Shown piece by piece: positions 52,559 to 62,335 of a stretch of 64,000 bases of DNA. Under the pieces are notes generated by a model. It searched no databases. It was not told the DNA's origin and was given only the letters and a program-made list of their open reading frames with translations. The translations under genes were made by a program, and so were the position numbers. The stretch is from an uncultured Oceanospirillaceae bacterium (lineage in GTDB: Bacteria > Pseudomonadota > Gammaproteobacteria > Pseudomonadales > Balneatricaceae): the NCBI GenBank assembly GCA_913057435.1, contig CAJXNY010000019.1, positions 1-64,000 on the forward strand. Reading direction: 5' to 3'. The number at the start of each line of letters is the position of its first letter. Within the stretch, counting starts at the first letter, position 1.

Positions 52559-52890
52559 ACGGGGTCCTGTTAATCCTGTTGAGTGGTGTATCCGCTCAGA
52601 GTAACAGTCAATGGATCAGGCGTCAGGGTTGTATTAATCCGGCGGCTGTAGAAGCCAGAGAACAGAGCTTCCCGGTGGGGACACCGGTCCCACGGGTATT
52701 ACAGGTATTGCAGGCCCTGGTAACTGTCATTTATAAGAGGTTAACCCGCTGTTTACCCTCGATAACGGATAGTGCTACCCATTAATAGATACGTGTGTTG
52801 TGGTTGAATGGAATCCGGGACCGGTATACTGGCCGGTGTCGTGACTTTTCAGACCGCCATCCGTGCGTTCACTCAAAGACAGGGAATCAG
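52559..52890. promoter_or_regulatory. 332-bp divergent spacer, DUF2608 and RND pump
   Basis: Holds one copy of repeat B (52668-52694) and the promoters of the two divergent units. No gene or recognised operator is seen. Confidence 0.4.
52668..52694 (+). repeat. repeat B, copy (forward, partial)
   Basis: CTTCCCGGTGGGGACACCGG followed by TCCCACG carries the shared core of repeat B with a GTGGGGA/TCCCAC stem. The left hairpin half seen in the 24460 copy is missing. Confidence 0.75.
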
Positions 52891-53982
52891 ATGAACCGTT
52901 CCGTTTTATCCGCCGTGGCCATCGTGGCCGGGCTGGGTGCCTGGATGCTCTCCGGGCAGAATTCCGAAGCGCAAGATGCGCCTGAGCCGGTTAAAGACAG
53001 CAAAGCTGAATTGATGCAGGTCGAGGTGATTCGCTCCCACGCTGCATCGGTGCTGCGCACGGTGAGTGTACAGGGCCAGGTGGAAGCACTGCGGACCGTG
53101 AATATTAAAGCGGAAGTTGATGGCCGGGTAGAAGCATTGCCTGTGGCGGAAGGCGCACGGGTGAAAGCGGGTGCACAGCTGATCCGGCTGGCGGAAGATT
53201 ACCGGCCAGCCCAGCTGGTAGAGGCCCAGGCGCGGCTGAAGCAGCGCCAGAGTGATTTGCAGGCCAGCCAGAAACTGCGCAAACGCGGGTTACAGGCGGA
53301 GAACAAGATCGTCGCTGATCAGGCTGAGGTTGAGGCCGCACGGGCGCAGCTGGCGCAGGTGCGCTACCAGCTGGCGCATACCCGGATCAAAGCCCCGTTT
53401 GCCGGGGTGCTGAACCAGCGGGATGTGGAAGTAGGCTATTTTGTTGAGCGCGGTGAGCAGGTGGCGGTGCTGGTGGATGATGAGCAGCTGATCGTCACCG
53501 GTCAGGTGCCGCAGCATTATGCGGGTTCATTGCAGCTGGGCCAGGTGGTGGCGGTTGAGCTGGTGACGGGTAAAACGTTGCAGGGCGCTATCCGTTTTGT
53601 CTCGGCCACAGCAGAGGCCGCGACCCGTAGTTACCGGGTGGAAGTGGCGCTGGACAATCCTGAACATCAGCGACTGATCGGCCTCAGTGCCAGCCTGGTG
53701 TTGCCGCTTGCTCAGCTGAATGGCCACTGGGTGCCCAGTTCTGTGCTGGGGCTCAGTGCCGACGGCACGTTGCAGGTGAAAACACTGGATACTGAGAATC
53801 GGGTGATTGAGCGCACGGTGAGCCTGATCCGTACCGATAAAGAAGGCTTCTGGGTGGGTGATCTGCCCGCGGATGTGACCCTGATCAGTGTGGGTCAGCA
53901 CTTCGTGGGTGCCGGTGAACAGGTTAAGCCGGTACCACAGGCGCTGACCCAGGAGGCCACCGCTGATGCGAGTATTGATTGA
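52891..53982 (+). CDS. RND efflux periplasmic adaptor (membrane fusion protein)
   Basis: A 363-residue protein from ATG 52891 with an N-terminal anchor. It shows the MFP order: barrel strand (RTVSVQGQVEALRTVNIKAEVDGRVEALPVAEGARVKAG), a helical hairpin (residues about 110-150, QARLKQRQSDLQASQKLRKRG...), lipoyl return (HTRIKAPFAGVLNQRDVEVGYFVERGE) and beta-barrel. It links the inner-membrane pump encoded next to an outer-membrane channel. It overlaps that gene by 17 nt. No outer-membrane channel gene is seen nearby, so a TolC-like protein from elsewhere is expected. Confidence 0.9.
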   Translation: MNRSVLSAVAIVAGLGAWMLSGQNSEAQDAPEPVKDSKAELMQVEVIRSHAASVLRTVSVQGQVEALRTVNIKAEVDGRVEALPVAEGARVKAGAQLIRLAEDYRPAQLVEAQARLKQRQSDLQASQKLRKRGLQAENKIVADQAEVEAARAQLAQVRYQLAHTRIKAPFAGVLNQRDVEVGYFVERGEQVAVLVDDEQLIVTGQVPQHYAGSLQLGQVVAVELVTGKTLQGAIRFVSATAEAATRSYRVEVALDNPEHQRLIGLSASLVLPLAQLNGHWVPSSVLGLSADGTLQVKTLDTENRVIERTVSLIRTDKEGFWVGDLPADVTLISVGQHFVGAGEQVKPVPQALTQEATADASID

Positions 53983-56900
53983 AGCGGCGATTGATCGCAG
54001 CCGTACCACCTTGCTGGTGCTGGCGTTCCTGCTGATTGCCGGGACGATGGCGTTTATCAGCATTCCCAAAGAAGCAGACCCGGACGTTGCCATTCCCATC
54101 ATCTACGTGTCGATTCCCTATGAGGGGATTTCGCCAGAAGATGCGGTGCGGCTGCTGGTGCGGCCAATGGAAAAAGAGCTGAAAACCATCGAAGGCATCA
54201 AAGAGATGCGGGCGGTGGGTAGTGAAGGCCATGCCTCGGTGACGCTGGAGTTTGACGCCGGTTTTGATGCGGATAAGGCGATGGAAGATGTGCGCGCCAA
54301 GGTGGATACCGCCAAGGCCAAACTGCCTGCTGACACCGATGAACCGGCGATTCATGAAGTTAATGTGGCGCTGTTTCCGGTACTTAATATTGCGCTGTCG
54401 GGCAACCTGTCTGAACGCGTGCTGTTACGCGTGGCCCGTGATCTCAAAGATGAGATCGAAGGGCTGGATGGCGTGCTGGAAGTTGAGATCGGTGGTGACC
54501 GTGAAGAACTGATGGAGGTGCTGATTGAGCCGCAGCGGCTGGAGAGCTACCAGCTGGACTTTGCTCAGGTGCTCAGTGCCGTGTCCAACAATAACCAGCT
54601 GGTTGCCGCCGGCGCGGTGGACACCGGGAATGGTCGCCAGGTACTGAAGGTACCCGGGGTGGTCGAGAATGTTGAGGATATGCTCAGCATGCCGATCAAG
54701 GCCAGTGGCGATCAGGTGGTGACGCTGGCGGATGTGGCAACCATTCGTAAAACCTTTAAAGACCCGGAAAGCTTTGCCCGCGTTGGCGGTGAAACGGCGA
54801 TGGTGCTGTCGGTGAAGAAAAAGGTGGGGGCCAATATTATTGCCACCATCGAAGGGGTTCAGGCACTGGTGGCTGAGCGTCAGCAGTTCTGGCCTGCCGG
54901 GCTGAAGTACGATTACATCACCGACCAGTCAATCCAGATTCGCGATATGTTGCGTGACCTGCTCAATAACGTGATGAGCGGGGTGATTCTGGTCATGGTG
55001 ATCATCCTTGGGGCGATGGGCTTGCGCTCCTCGCTGCTGGTCGGACTGGCGATTCCGGGTTCGTTCCTGAGCGGTATCCTGGTGATCAGCCTGCTGGGTT
55101 ACACCCTGAATATTGTGGTGCTGTTCAGCCTGATTTTGGTGGTGGGTATGCTGGTGGACGGTGCCATTGTGGTGATCGAGCTGGCGGACCGCCGTCAGCG
55201 CCAGGGGCTCAGTGCCAGGGATGCGTTCAGTTATGCCGCTACCCGCATGGCCTGGCCGGTGATCGCGGCCACGGCGACCACACTGGTGGTGTTTATGCCA
55301 CTGATGTTCTGGCCCGGTGTGATGGGGCAGTTTATGAAATACCTGCCCGCTACGGTGCTGATTTGTCTGACGGCATCACTGTTTATGGCACTGATCTTTA
55401 TGCCGGTGCTGGGGTCTGTCTTTGCGCGGCGTCATGCGACCTCGGTGGCCGCTGCCGACGCTGATGAATATGCTCTGCCGGACAGTGGTTTTAACCGGGC
55501 GTATCGGGCGTTGCTCCGGCCGCTGTTGAACCACCCGGTTAAAGTGCTGCTGGTGGCGTTGTTGACGATGGGAAGCACCTACGGTGCGTATGGCACCTTT
55601 GGTCATGGTGTCGAGTTTTTCCCTGATGTTGAGCCTAATATGGTGCTGGCGCGGATTCATGCCCGTGGCGATCTTTCGATCCATGAAAAAGACCGGATAT
55701 TGCGTAAAGTGGAGCAACGGGTCGCGACGGTTGACGGCTTTAAATCGATGTATGCCCGCAGCTTTAATGAAGGCGACAACGATGTGGCTGAGGATGTGGT
55801 CGCCGAGATTCAGTTTGAGCTGAAAGACTGGCAGAAACGCCCTAAAGCCAAAGATGTTCTGGCAGAGATGAAACGCCGTACCTTGGATATCCCTGGTGTG
55901 GTTATCGAGTTTCGTAAGGAAGAGAACGGCCCGAGCTCCGGCAAGGCAATGCAGCTGCAGGTGAGTGGCTATACCAGTGAGCAGATTTACCCGGTGGTGC
56001 AGCAGATCCGTGCGTTGATGGCTGAGGTGGGTGGCTTTGTCGGCACTGAGGATAACCGGGCGTTGCCGGGCATCGAGTGGCGGATCAATGTAGACCGTGA
56101 AGAGGCGGGCCGTTTTGGCACCGATATTCTGACCGTGGGTAATGCGGTACAGCTGATTACCAGTGGTATTCTGATGGCAGATTACCGGCCCGACAGCTCC
56201 GATGAGGAAGTGGATATCCGGGCCCGTTTCCCGGCGGAAAATCGTAACCTGGACCAGCTGATGCAGCTGCAGATCCACACCGGTCAGGGCATGGTGCCGT
56301 TGTCCAACTTTGTTGAGCTGGAACCCGCACCGAAAACCGGTGTGTTGAATCGAGTGGATAGCCGTCTGGTGATCACCGTTCAGGCGGACCCGGCAGAGGG
56401 GGTGCTGGTGAATGATCTGGTGGTGGCATTACAGGCGAAACTGGAAGGGCTGACAGTGCCACCGGAAGTACGGCTTAACTTTAAAGGTGAAGATGAAGAG
56501 CAGGCTGAAACCGGTGAATTCCTGAGTTCAGCGTTCAGTATTGCGCTGTTTCTGATGGCGCTGATACTGATCACTCAGTTCAATAGCCTGTACCAGGCGA
56601 CGCTGGTGCTGTCGGCGATCGTGTTTTCTACGGCGGGAGTGCTGCTGGGCTTATTGATCACAGGTCAGCCATTTGGGATTGTTATGGTGGGCGTGGGGAT
56701 CATTGCCCTGGCCGGGATTGTGGTGAATAACAATATCGTGCTGATCGACTGCTATAACGATCTGCGCAGACAGGGCCGGGATGCGGTGGCCGCCGCTCTG
56801 GAAACCGGCAGCCTGCGGTTACGGCCGGTCTTATTGACGGCCGTTACGACCGTACTGGGCCTGTTGCCCATGGTACTGGCAATGAATATCGACCTGGTTA

Positions 56901-57091
56901 ACCGTACAGTTGCCTTTGGCGCACCTTCAACTCAATGGTGGATTCAGCTGTCGACAGCGATTGCCGGGGGGTTGAGCTTTGCCACGGTATTGACACTGTT
57001 TCTGACGCCTTGCTTGCTGGTGCTGGGTGAAAAAAGCTGGCTGCCAGCATGGCGCTGGAAGCGTAAAAAAGCGGTTGCGGTGGAAGGCTGA
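53966..57091 (+). CDS. RND-family inner-membrane efflux pump (AcrB-like)
   Basis: A 1041-residue protein with the twelve-helix RND layout and two large periplasmic loops. It starts MRVLIEAAIDRSRTTLLVLAF, and carries IPKEADPDVAIPIIYV, the first-repeat motif VVGMLVDGAIVVIE with the proton-relay Asp, and the second-repeat LAGIVVNNNIVLID. It exports drugs, lipids or metal-free toxins by proton exchange with the adaptor encoded upstream. It resembles the HAE1-like pumps common in marine gammaproteobacteria; the substrate is not readable. The adaptor gene overlaps its start, so they are one operon. Repeat A follows the stop within 4 nt. Confidence 0.93.
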   Translation: MRVLIEAAIDRSRTTLLVLAFLLIAGTMAFISIPKEADPDVAIPIIYVSIPYEGISPEDAVRLLVRPMEKELKTIEGIKEMRAVGSEGHASVTLEFDAGFDADKAMEDVRAKVDTAKAKLPADTDEPAIHEVNVALFPVLNIALSGNLSERVLLRVARDLKDEIEGLDGVLEVEIGGDREELMEVLIEPQRLESYQLDFAQVLSAVSNNNQLVAAGAVDTGNGRQVLKVPGVVENVEDMLSMPIKASGDQVVTLADVATIRKTFKDPESFARVGGETAMVLSVKKKVGANIIATIEGVQALVAERQQFWPAGLKYDYITDQSIQIRDMLRDLLNNVMSGVILVMVIILGAMGLRSSLLVGLAIPGSFLSGILVISLLGYTLNIVVLFSLILVVGMLVDGAIVVIELADRRQRQGLSARDAFSYAATRMAWPVIAATATTLVVFMPLMFWPGVMGQFMKYLPATVLICLTASLFMALIFMPVLGSVFARRHATSVAAADADEYALPDSGFNRAYRALLRPLLNHPVKVLLVALLTMGSTYGAYGTFGHGVEFFPDVEPNMVLARIHARGDLSIHEKDRILRKVEQRVATVDGFKSMYARSFNEGDNDVAEDVVAEIQFELKDWQKRPKAKDVLAEMKRRTLDIPGVVIEFRKEENGPSSGKAMQLQVSGYTSEQIYPVVQQIRALMAEVGGFVGTEDNRALPGIEWRINVDREEAGRFGTDILTVGNAVQLITSGILMADYRPDSSDEEVDIRARFPAENRNLDQLMQLQIHTGQGMVPLSNFVELEPAPKTGVLNRVDSRLVITVQADPAEGVLVNDLVVALQAKLEGLTVPPEVRLNFKGEDEEQAETGEFLSSAFSIALFLMALILITQFNSLYQATLVLSAIVFSTAGVLLGLLITGQPFGIVMVGVGIIALAGIVVNNNIVLIDCYNDLRRQGRDAVAAALETGSLRLRPVLLTAVTTVLGLLPMVLAMNIDLVNRTVAFGAPSTQWWIQLSTAIAGGLSFATVLTLFLTPCLLVLGEKSWLPAWRWKRKKAVAVEG

Positions 57092-57094
57092 TGT

Positions 57095-57165
57095 TGTAAC
57101 AGCTCACTCCGTGAGCGTCGGAGGCTGATGCCGCTGCCTGACCCGTGTGAAATGCGGTGCTACAG
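57095..57165 (+). repeat. repeat A, copy 4
   Basis: TGTAACAGCTCACTCCGTGA with the inner hairpin GCTCAC-TCC-GTGAGC, a middle section with CCTGACCCG, and the end GCGGTGCTACAG shared with copy 2. It begins 3 nt after the RND pump stop. Confidence 0.8.
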
Positions 57166-57176
57166 AATAAAGAGGC

Positions 57177-57452
57177 TTACAGGCTGATCAGCCAGCCGAC
57201 TATCCCTAGCAAGGCCGCAGTGCCGGACAGGCTTCGGCCATCGCGCCACAGCTGGCGTGCCTGACGGTGCTGGTGGGCGACGTAGTCGGTGTCGATCTGG
57301 CGATTGTGGTGCAGTGCCTGGCGGATTTCCTGCTCTATCTCATGTTCAAAATGGCGCACCATCAGGTGGCAGCAGACCAGTAATATCAGGCCCAGCACAA
57401 ATAGCCAGGCAGCAGGGGGGAACAGGTTGTCATAGCGGGCCAGGTCATACAT
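57177..57452 (-). CDS. small membrane protein, unknown (91 aa)
   Basis: A 91-residue protein with two hydrophobic segments, about residues 12-33 (AAWLFVLGLILLVCCHLMV) and 76-91, separated by a charged helical loop rich in His, Glu, Gln and Arg. AGGAG lies 9 nt before ATG 57452. No family is recognised. It sits between the RND pump and the SLC23 permease, with its own upstream spacer. Confidence 0.6.
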   Translation of the reverse strand: MYDLARYDNLFPPAAWLFVLGLILLVCCHLMVRHFEHEIEQEIRQALHHNRQIDTDYVAHQHRQARQLWRDGRSLSGTAALLGIVGWLISL

Positions 57453-57533
57453 GGTGGCTGCTCCTGATGCGGGTCTACGGTATTAATTATTGAACGGTTA
57501 GTTGTTTTCCTCAAGTTTCGTTACTTATAAACC

Positions 57534-57563
57534 AAAAAACGCCTGGCATCTGCCAGGCGTTTT
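57534..57563. terminator. bidirectional terminator
   Basis: A perfect 8-bp stem GCCTGGCA-TC-TGCCAGGC is flanked by an A-run and GTTTT. It serves the SLC23 permease on the minus strand, 24 nt past its stop. Confidence 0.85.
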
Positions 57564-57586
57564 CGTATCCGTTAAGCGGCGCTGGA

Positions 57587-58972
57587 TCAGCTTTCGACCA
57601 CAGCATCCTCTTTTACGTCTATCGGTTCTTCAGGCTTGTCCCTGGCGTGTTTCTTACCACGGTGCTCCAGCAGGAAGTACAGGATGACACCGGTCGCCAA
57701 ACCGAATGCTGCGCCGTATACCGCCAGTACCACACCCATGGTGCCAGCAATACCCATCGCGGTTGCGTTGCGGATCTGTTCAACACCCACAGAGATACAC
57801 AGGTAACCGGTGATCAGCAGAGTCAGAGACAGCGCGATTGGCAGTACCGGCTTGAACAGGGTTACCAGCGGCAGCATGAAGATTGCCAGCAGGGCAACAA
57901 TCCAGAACACGCCAGCACCGGAGTAGATGGTGTCCATGGCGGAACGACCATAACGGTAACGTTCTGCAATGGTGGCCATGGCACCGGTGAACAGCGGGCC
58001 TGCCAGACCTGGGTAAGGTGCGAAGAAAGCGTGGATCAGGTTACGCATAGCAGTGATCAGGTGAACACGGTCAACGTTAACTTCGATCTTCTCGTCCTGA
58101 CGCAGGTGGTCGACACGCTCAAGCAGGGTCTGGCCGACGATGATGTCACCAAAGGCGATGATATAGGCGATGATCGCCGTTGGAATCGCCATCCACAGCA
58201 TTTCCAGTGTTGGCCAGCCAACCGTGAATGGCAGGTAGTTCCACCAGTCAGTAAAGTTCGGGCTACTGATACCAAACTGCACGTCTGGCAGTGGGTATTC
58301 GCCGACACCCCAGCCGATTGCCATGGCAATCAGGGAACCCGGTACCATGCCGTAGCTGGCAACAATGCGCGCCCAGCGATGCTCATCAACCCAGTCGCGG
58401 AAAGACAGGGAAAACAGTACCCATGCGGTGACTGCAAAGCCCAGGATCAGCGACACCGGGGTGTTGGCCAGGCGGCCGCCTTCACTGATTTCACCGGTGA
58501 TCGCTGCAATACCGGCACCGAGCAGAATGCCCCCTTTGATGGAATCCGGGAACATATCAACCAGTTTGCTGCCCAGCCGGGTGATGCCCAGCACAAAGAA
58601 TATCAGGGTAACCAGCAGCTGCAGGCCGACCAGCGCTTTAATCGCTTCGGGGCCGGGTTCAAAGTCTTTCAGATAGAGCACGACCACCGGGATGGCGGGT
58701 GTAATCCAGCCGGGCACATAGGGTACACCGAGCATGTTTGGCAGGATGAAGCCAATACCACAGACAACAACGTACGCCAGTGCGACGTCGTAAGGCAGGC
58801 CGAGGTATTTTTCCAGCAATGGGATCATCCCCATTGCGACAACGAACATAATCAGGGCCTGAACCGTTTCCGGCCACTCCCAGCGATAATGGATAAAAGG
58901 TAAACGTATTTTAAACGGGCCTGCAGGCCAGTAAGGGTGTTCCTCACCGTGCTTGCGTTGGATAAGAGCCAT
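57587..58972 (-). CDS. SLC23-family (xanthine/uracil-type) permease
   Basis: From ATG 58972 (AGGTGG seven nt upstream) the protein has 461 residues and about 12 to 14 membrane helices. It belongs to the nucleobase-ascorbate/solute-carrier-23 superfamily: repeats such as PYVPGWITPAIPVVVLYL and the IAFGDIIVGQTLLERVDHLR / FTGAMATIAERYRYG stretches where nucleobase carriers hold their substrate-binding glutamates. The substrate could be a purine, pyrimidine or another small anion. The upstream 305-bp spacer carries a promoter and the terminator of the neighbouring gene. It is a single-gene unit. Confidence 0.85.
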   Translation of the reverse strand: MALIQRKHGEEHPYWPAGPFKIRLPFIHYRWEWPETVQALIMFVVAMGMIPLLEKYLGLPYDVALAYVVVCGIGFILPNMLGVPYVPGWITPAIPVVVLYLKDFEPGPEAIKALVGLQLLVTLIFFVLGITRLGSKLVDMFPDSIKGGILLGAGIAAITGEISEGGRLANTPVSLILGFAVTAWVLFSLSFRDWVDEHRWARIVASYGMVPGSLIAMAIGWGVGEYPLPDVQFGISSPNFTDWWNYLPFTVGWPTLEMLWMAIPTAIIAYIIAFGDIIVGQTLLERVDHLRQDEKIEVNVDRVHLITAMRNLIHAFFAPYPGLAGPLFTGAMATIAERYRYGRSAMDTIYSGAGVFWIVALLAIFMLPLVTLFKPVLPIALSLTLLITGYLCISVGVEQIRNATAMGIAGTMGVVLAVYGAAFGLATGVILYFLLEHRGKKHARDKPEEPIDVKEDAVVES

Positions 58973-59195
58973 AATGTGCCACCTGTACTCATGCAGAAAC
59001 AACTGGGCCGATATGCGTTAGTGTATTGTTCTGTGCAAAATCAGCTTTGTTAACTATTTGAAAAGCAGGCGGAAGTTATCTTGTGCAGTGCGGTATGTCG
59101 ATGGCTGGGTGGGCAACTTTAGTCGCAGTCTTTGGCTAAAGTCTCAGGGTGATTACCTGGGTAAATTAAGGTGTTGCACTTTTATGTCAGTGCAG

Positions 59196-59222
59196 AAAAA
59201 AATCGGCAGCCAACAGGCTGCC
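59196..59222 (-). terminator. Rho-independent terminator of the 59278 gene
   Basis: On the minus strand, GGCAGCC-TGTT-GGCTGCC is followed by GA and seven T residues. It is a textbook terminator 56 nt past the stop. Confidence 0.9.
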
Positions 59223-59277
59223 TTATAAGGGGAAGGGCTACATGCGCGTTTGCAGGGTCAGCGCAGTAAATCTAATG

Positions 59278-59562
59278 TCAGGCGGCGTGGGTCTGCTTGC
59301 CCGAACCATGCTCAGGGTGGGTCTGGATAAAGTGCTGTAGTACACTGCGCAACACCCGTTCGTGAGCGTAGTTGCCCATGCGGTGGGCGTGTTTTATATC
59401 ATCCATGATGATCCGTTTGATTTTCACATCATCATCATGGGTAATCAGGTATTGCCCCAGTGCCATCGCGATCATCGGGTCCATATGTTCGTGTTCTGCG
59501 ATTGCATTAATCTCGCCTTCAGTCAGGTCGCTCATCGCCAGGCATTCTTCGTAAGTCAACAT
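59278..59562 (-). CDS. conserved small acidic/His-rich protein, unknown (94 aa)
   Basis: From ATG 59562 the protein has 94 residues, soluble and helical. The start MLTYEECLAMSDLTEGEINAIAEHEH followed by ALGQYLITHDDDVKIKRIIMDDIKHA is a pattern I have seen in unannotated proteobacterial proteins of about this length. The EHEH and repeated His residues may bind a metal. An ATG five codons upstream lacks a ribosome binding site. It ends at a strong terminator and forms a single unit. Confidence 0.7.
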   Translation of the reverse strand: MLTYEECLAMSDLTEGEINAIAEHEHMDPMIAMALGQYLITHDDDVKIKRIIMDDIKHAHRMGNYAHERVLRSVLQHFIQTHPEHGSGKQTHAA

Positions 59563-59816
59563 GGGTCCATCTCTCATGGGAATCTTTTGTTTTGGAATCT
59601 AAGGTCAGGGGAAAGCAGGGCCAGCCGTGTTGCCGCTGTCTCTATTGAAGCTTAGGAGAGAGTTCCGGCTTTACCAGATTATTTAGCTGTGTTCTTTTCA
59701 CGCATTGACTGTTTTATACGCGGTCTGTTCATGCTGCAAGCGCACAGTGGTAAGGGCTGGTTGGTGGGTTTTTATAGTTATAAATCATATGGTTGTATTT
59801 TTTTGCAGGAGCAATA

Positions 59817-60431
59817 ATGGATATTAATGTCAGTAAACTTTCGAAAAATCAGACGTATTTTGCTTTGACTCAGACGGTGCTCCCTCGGCCCGTGGCCTGG
59901 GTGTTGAGTGAGCATGATAATGGCAAGCTTAATCTGGCCCCTTTTTCTTATTTCACTCCGGTGTGCAGTGATCCGCCGCTGGTGATGTTTTCGGTGGGTC
60001 GTAAGCCTGACGGCAGTCCGAAAGATACCTGGCGCAATATTGTGGAGCGTAAAGACTTTGTCATTCACCTGGCACAGCGAGAGCTGGCGGCCGAGGTGAC
60101 GCGTTCTGCCAGGACTTTGCCTGCGGGTGAGTCTGAAGTTGAGATGTGTGAGCTGGACACGGTGGCGTTTGAAGGCAGTCGCTTGCCTCGGCTGGCGGGT
60201 GCGCGAGTGGCGTTTAGTTGTGAACTGTTCAAAACCGAGGAAATCGGTGAGGGACCACAGCACCTGGTGTTTGGTCGTATCCGGCAGATCTGGCTGGACG
60301 ATGAAGTCGCTAGTGTCGACGATAAGGGCCGGTTGAAAGTGGATGCCCGGCAGATCGACCCGGTGGGGCGCCTGGGGGGCTCTGAATATGTGACCTTCGG
60401 GGATATTCTGAATATTCCGCGCGATGCCTGA
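59817..60431 (+). CDS. flavin-reductase-domain (FMN-binding) protein
   Basis: From ATG 59817 (AGGAG seven nt upstream) the protein has 204 residues. It has the flavin-reductase-like split-barrel: RPVAWVLSEHDNGKLNLAPFSYFTPVCSDPPLVMFSVG at the start, KDTWRNIVERKDFVIHL, and a late FGRIRQIWLD. It binds FMN and is related to DIM6/NTAB flavoprotein oxygenases and reductases. The partner is unknown. It is convergent with the diguanylate cyclase gene, about 95 nt apart. Confidence 0.85.
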   Translation: MDINVSKLSKNQTYFALTQTVLPRPVAWVLSEHDNGKLNLAPFSYFTPVCSDPPLVMFSVGRKPDGSPKDTWRNIVERKDFVIHLAQRELAAEVTRSARTLPAGESEVEMCELDTVAFEGSRLPRLAGARVAFSCELFKTEEIGEGPQHLVFGRIRQIWLDDEVASVDDKGRLKVDARQIDPVGRLGGSEYVTFGDILNIPRDA

Positions 60432-60525
60432 TGGACGCCGCTGTACTGTCTAAACGGACTGTCGTTATCTGCTTTGCTATCACACGGGCGAATCTGGTCC
60501 GTCAGATACGCCAGTGAGTGGTTGC

Positions 60526-62004
60526 CTACATCGTGACTGCTGAAGGTGAGCGCAGATCGCAGCAGACTTTACTGATGACTGTTGTATTACGTCCCTGACG
60601 CTTGGCGTCATACAGTGCTTCATCAGCAGCCTTGATGGTTTCCATAAAGTCTGGGTGGCCGGTAAAGGGAGCGATTCCCAGTGACGCACTCAGCTTAATA
60701 CACTGGTTGTCTTCTACGATTATTGGGTTTGATTGCAGTGATATGCGGATGTTTTCTGCAATCTTGTGTGCTTGTGTCGTATCGCATTCAGGCAGTAATA
60801 CCAGGAACTCTTCGCCGCCATAGCGGAAGCAGTAATCACTGATACGCACGGTTTTACGGAGCATGCCACCAACATGGCTTAGTACTATATCGCCGGTATG
60901 GTGACCGTACTGGTCATTAATTGCTTTGAAATGGTCGATATCCAGCATGATAACGGCGTAGGCTGGCTGTCCCATCATGGCCAGCCGGGTTTCTTTCTGG
61001 ATAACCGGCGGCAGGTATTTGCGGTCTATCAGCTGAGTCAGTGGGTCGGTTCGCTCGGTCATCTGTGACAGTGATCGGGCAATTTCAGAGAGCTGCCAGG
61101 CGATATCATTGACGTTTTTATTGAGCAGAAGGCAGAGTTCTCTTGGGCTGTTAATCTGCTGATTTTGCAATACAGCTTCCGCCTCTTTAAGTAACAGCTT
61201 GATCTTATCGCAGATGTGGCTCTGATCGCAGACCAGATCCAGCTTATGGGTGATCCACAGGGCAAAGTCGGCGTGGCTCAGGGTGCCTGCGCGCACGACC
61301 GTGCCTGACATCAGGTCCAGGGTGGTTTCGCTGAGCCAGTTGAACAGATCGGTACGCACCCGTTCAACTTCGAGTACCAGCTCATGGCTACTGATATTGG
61401 TGCGAAACGATTGCGCGTTACGCTCGTTTTCGACCAGACCCTGTAAAAAGGCTTCGTTGATCAGGCTGAGGCTGGATTCGAGGATGCTGTTGACCAGTAA
61501 CACGGCGTCATACACTTCATTACGATCTTCCAGCCCTTCCAGCAGTGCTTTAAAACAGCCGGTTTTCACCATCATCATGGCGCTGTCAACGATGGACATA
61601 GGTACGTTGATACGGGCATGCACCTCACCTACATGGCGCTGTATGCCTACCAGTTCCTGCGCTTGCTGAGCGTCTTTCGGGCTGAGGGTCTGCTCCATCC
61701 AGCGGCCCAGTTCTTTGGTCAGCCGGGTCTCGACCAGGTCGTTATCCAGGAACTTTCGCGCGTTCTCATCGTTCAGCAGCTCGTTGTAAAAGCTGTTGAC
61801 GATGGCTGGGTAAGCGGGTTTTAACGCACTCTGCAGTGTTGCCAGGCGCTGGTTGCTTTGCTCGGTGTAGAGGTTGGCAAGATAATACTTCTGCAGCATT
61901 TTCATCCTTAATAACTCCGGCGGCCCACTGGATAGTCTCTGGAATATTGTTGGTCTGGGCCAGGGAAGGTCATATTCTACTGTGTTTTCTGATTCGTTAC
62001 TCAT
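60526..62004 (-). CDS. globin-coupled-sensor diguanylate cyclase
   Basis: A 492-residue protein. The globin sensor domain covers about residues 30-185 with the proximal heme ligand most likely His129 in GEVHARINVP. A linker domain (190-320) follows, then a GGDEF domain with GGEEF at 396-400 (active) and an RxxD inhibitory site at 387-390. This is the DosC/BpeGReg architecture: heme-bound O2 changes cyclic-di-GMP synthesis. No partner phosphodiesterase is seen nearby. It is a single-gene unit with AT-rich upstream sequence. Confidence 0.93.
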   Translation of the reverse strand: MSNESENTVEYDLPWPRPTIFQRLSSGPPELLRMKMLQKYYLANLYTEQSNQRLATLQSALKPAYPAIVNSFYNELLNDENARKFLDNDLVETRLTKELGRWMEQTLSPKDAQQAQELVGIQRHVGEVHARINVPMSIVDSAMMMVKTGCFKALLEGLEDRNEVYDAVLLVNSILESSLSLINEAFLQGLVENERNAQSFRTNISSHELVLEVERVRTDLFNWLSETTLDLMSGTVVRAGTLSHADFALWITHKLDLVCDQSHICDKIKLLLKEAEAVLQNQQINSPRELCLLLNKNVNDIAWQLSEIARSLSQMTERTDPLTQLIDRKYLPPVIQKETRLAMMGQPAYAVIMLDIDHFKAINDQYGHHTGDIVLSHVGGMLRKTVRISDYCFRYGGEEFLVLLPECDTTQAHKIAENIRISLQSNPIIVEDNQCIKLSASLGIAPFTGHPDFMETIKAADEALYDAKRQGRNTTVISKVCCDLRSPSAVTM

Positions 62005-62335
62005 TGCTCCAGAATAAAATTTAACCCTGTTTTTTTACATGGATATTAGTGGAGGGCTTCTCTGCATGGTTGCAAAGGGGTCTGATTATTGCTGGTGCTT
62101 TTTTGCGGTGAATAATTAATCGATTCTGCCGGTCAATGGCCGTCAGTGAAGGGTATTTATCGTTCAGGCGGCAATCTGTTGCCGCTACAAAACCAGAGCG
62201 TTTACGTCATCAACTACTTGCTGATGGCGCGCTTCTGTCTGGTTCTGAGTTTTTACGAGCAATCAAAATATGATTTTGACTGTTTGTCGGCAGATGAATC
62301 ACATCTGTTGATATCGGGTTAAAGGAGGCTTACCC
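62005..62335. other. 331-bp divergent spacer, cyclase and Ca-binding protein
   Basis: Holds a CGGCAATCTGTTGCCG hairpin near 62170 and the promoters of the flanking divergent genes. No gene or recognised RNA seen. Confidence 0.4.

Noticed and set aside
57647-58903. 418-codon plus-strand frame across the SLC23 permease
   Set aside because: Unusual Gln/His/Asp-rich text typical of an antisense shadow of a membrane protein gene.
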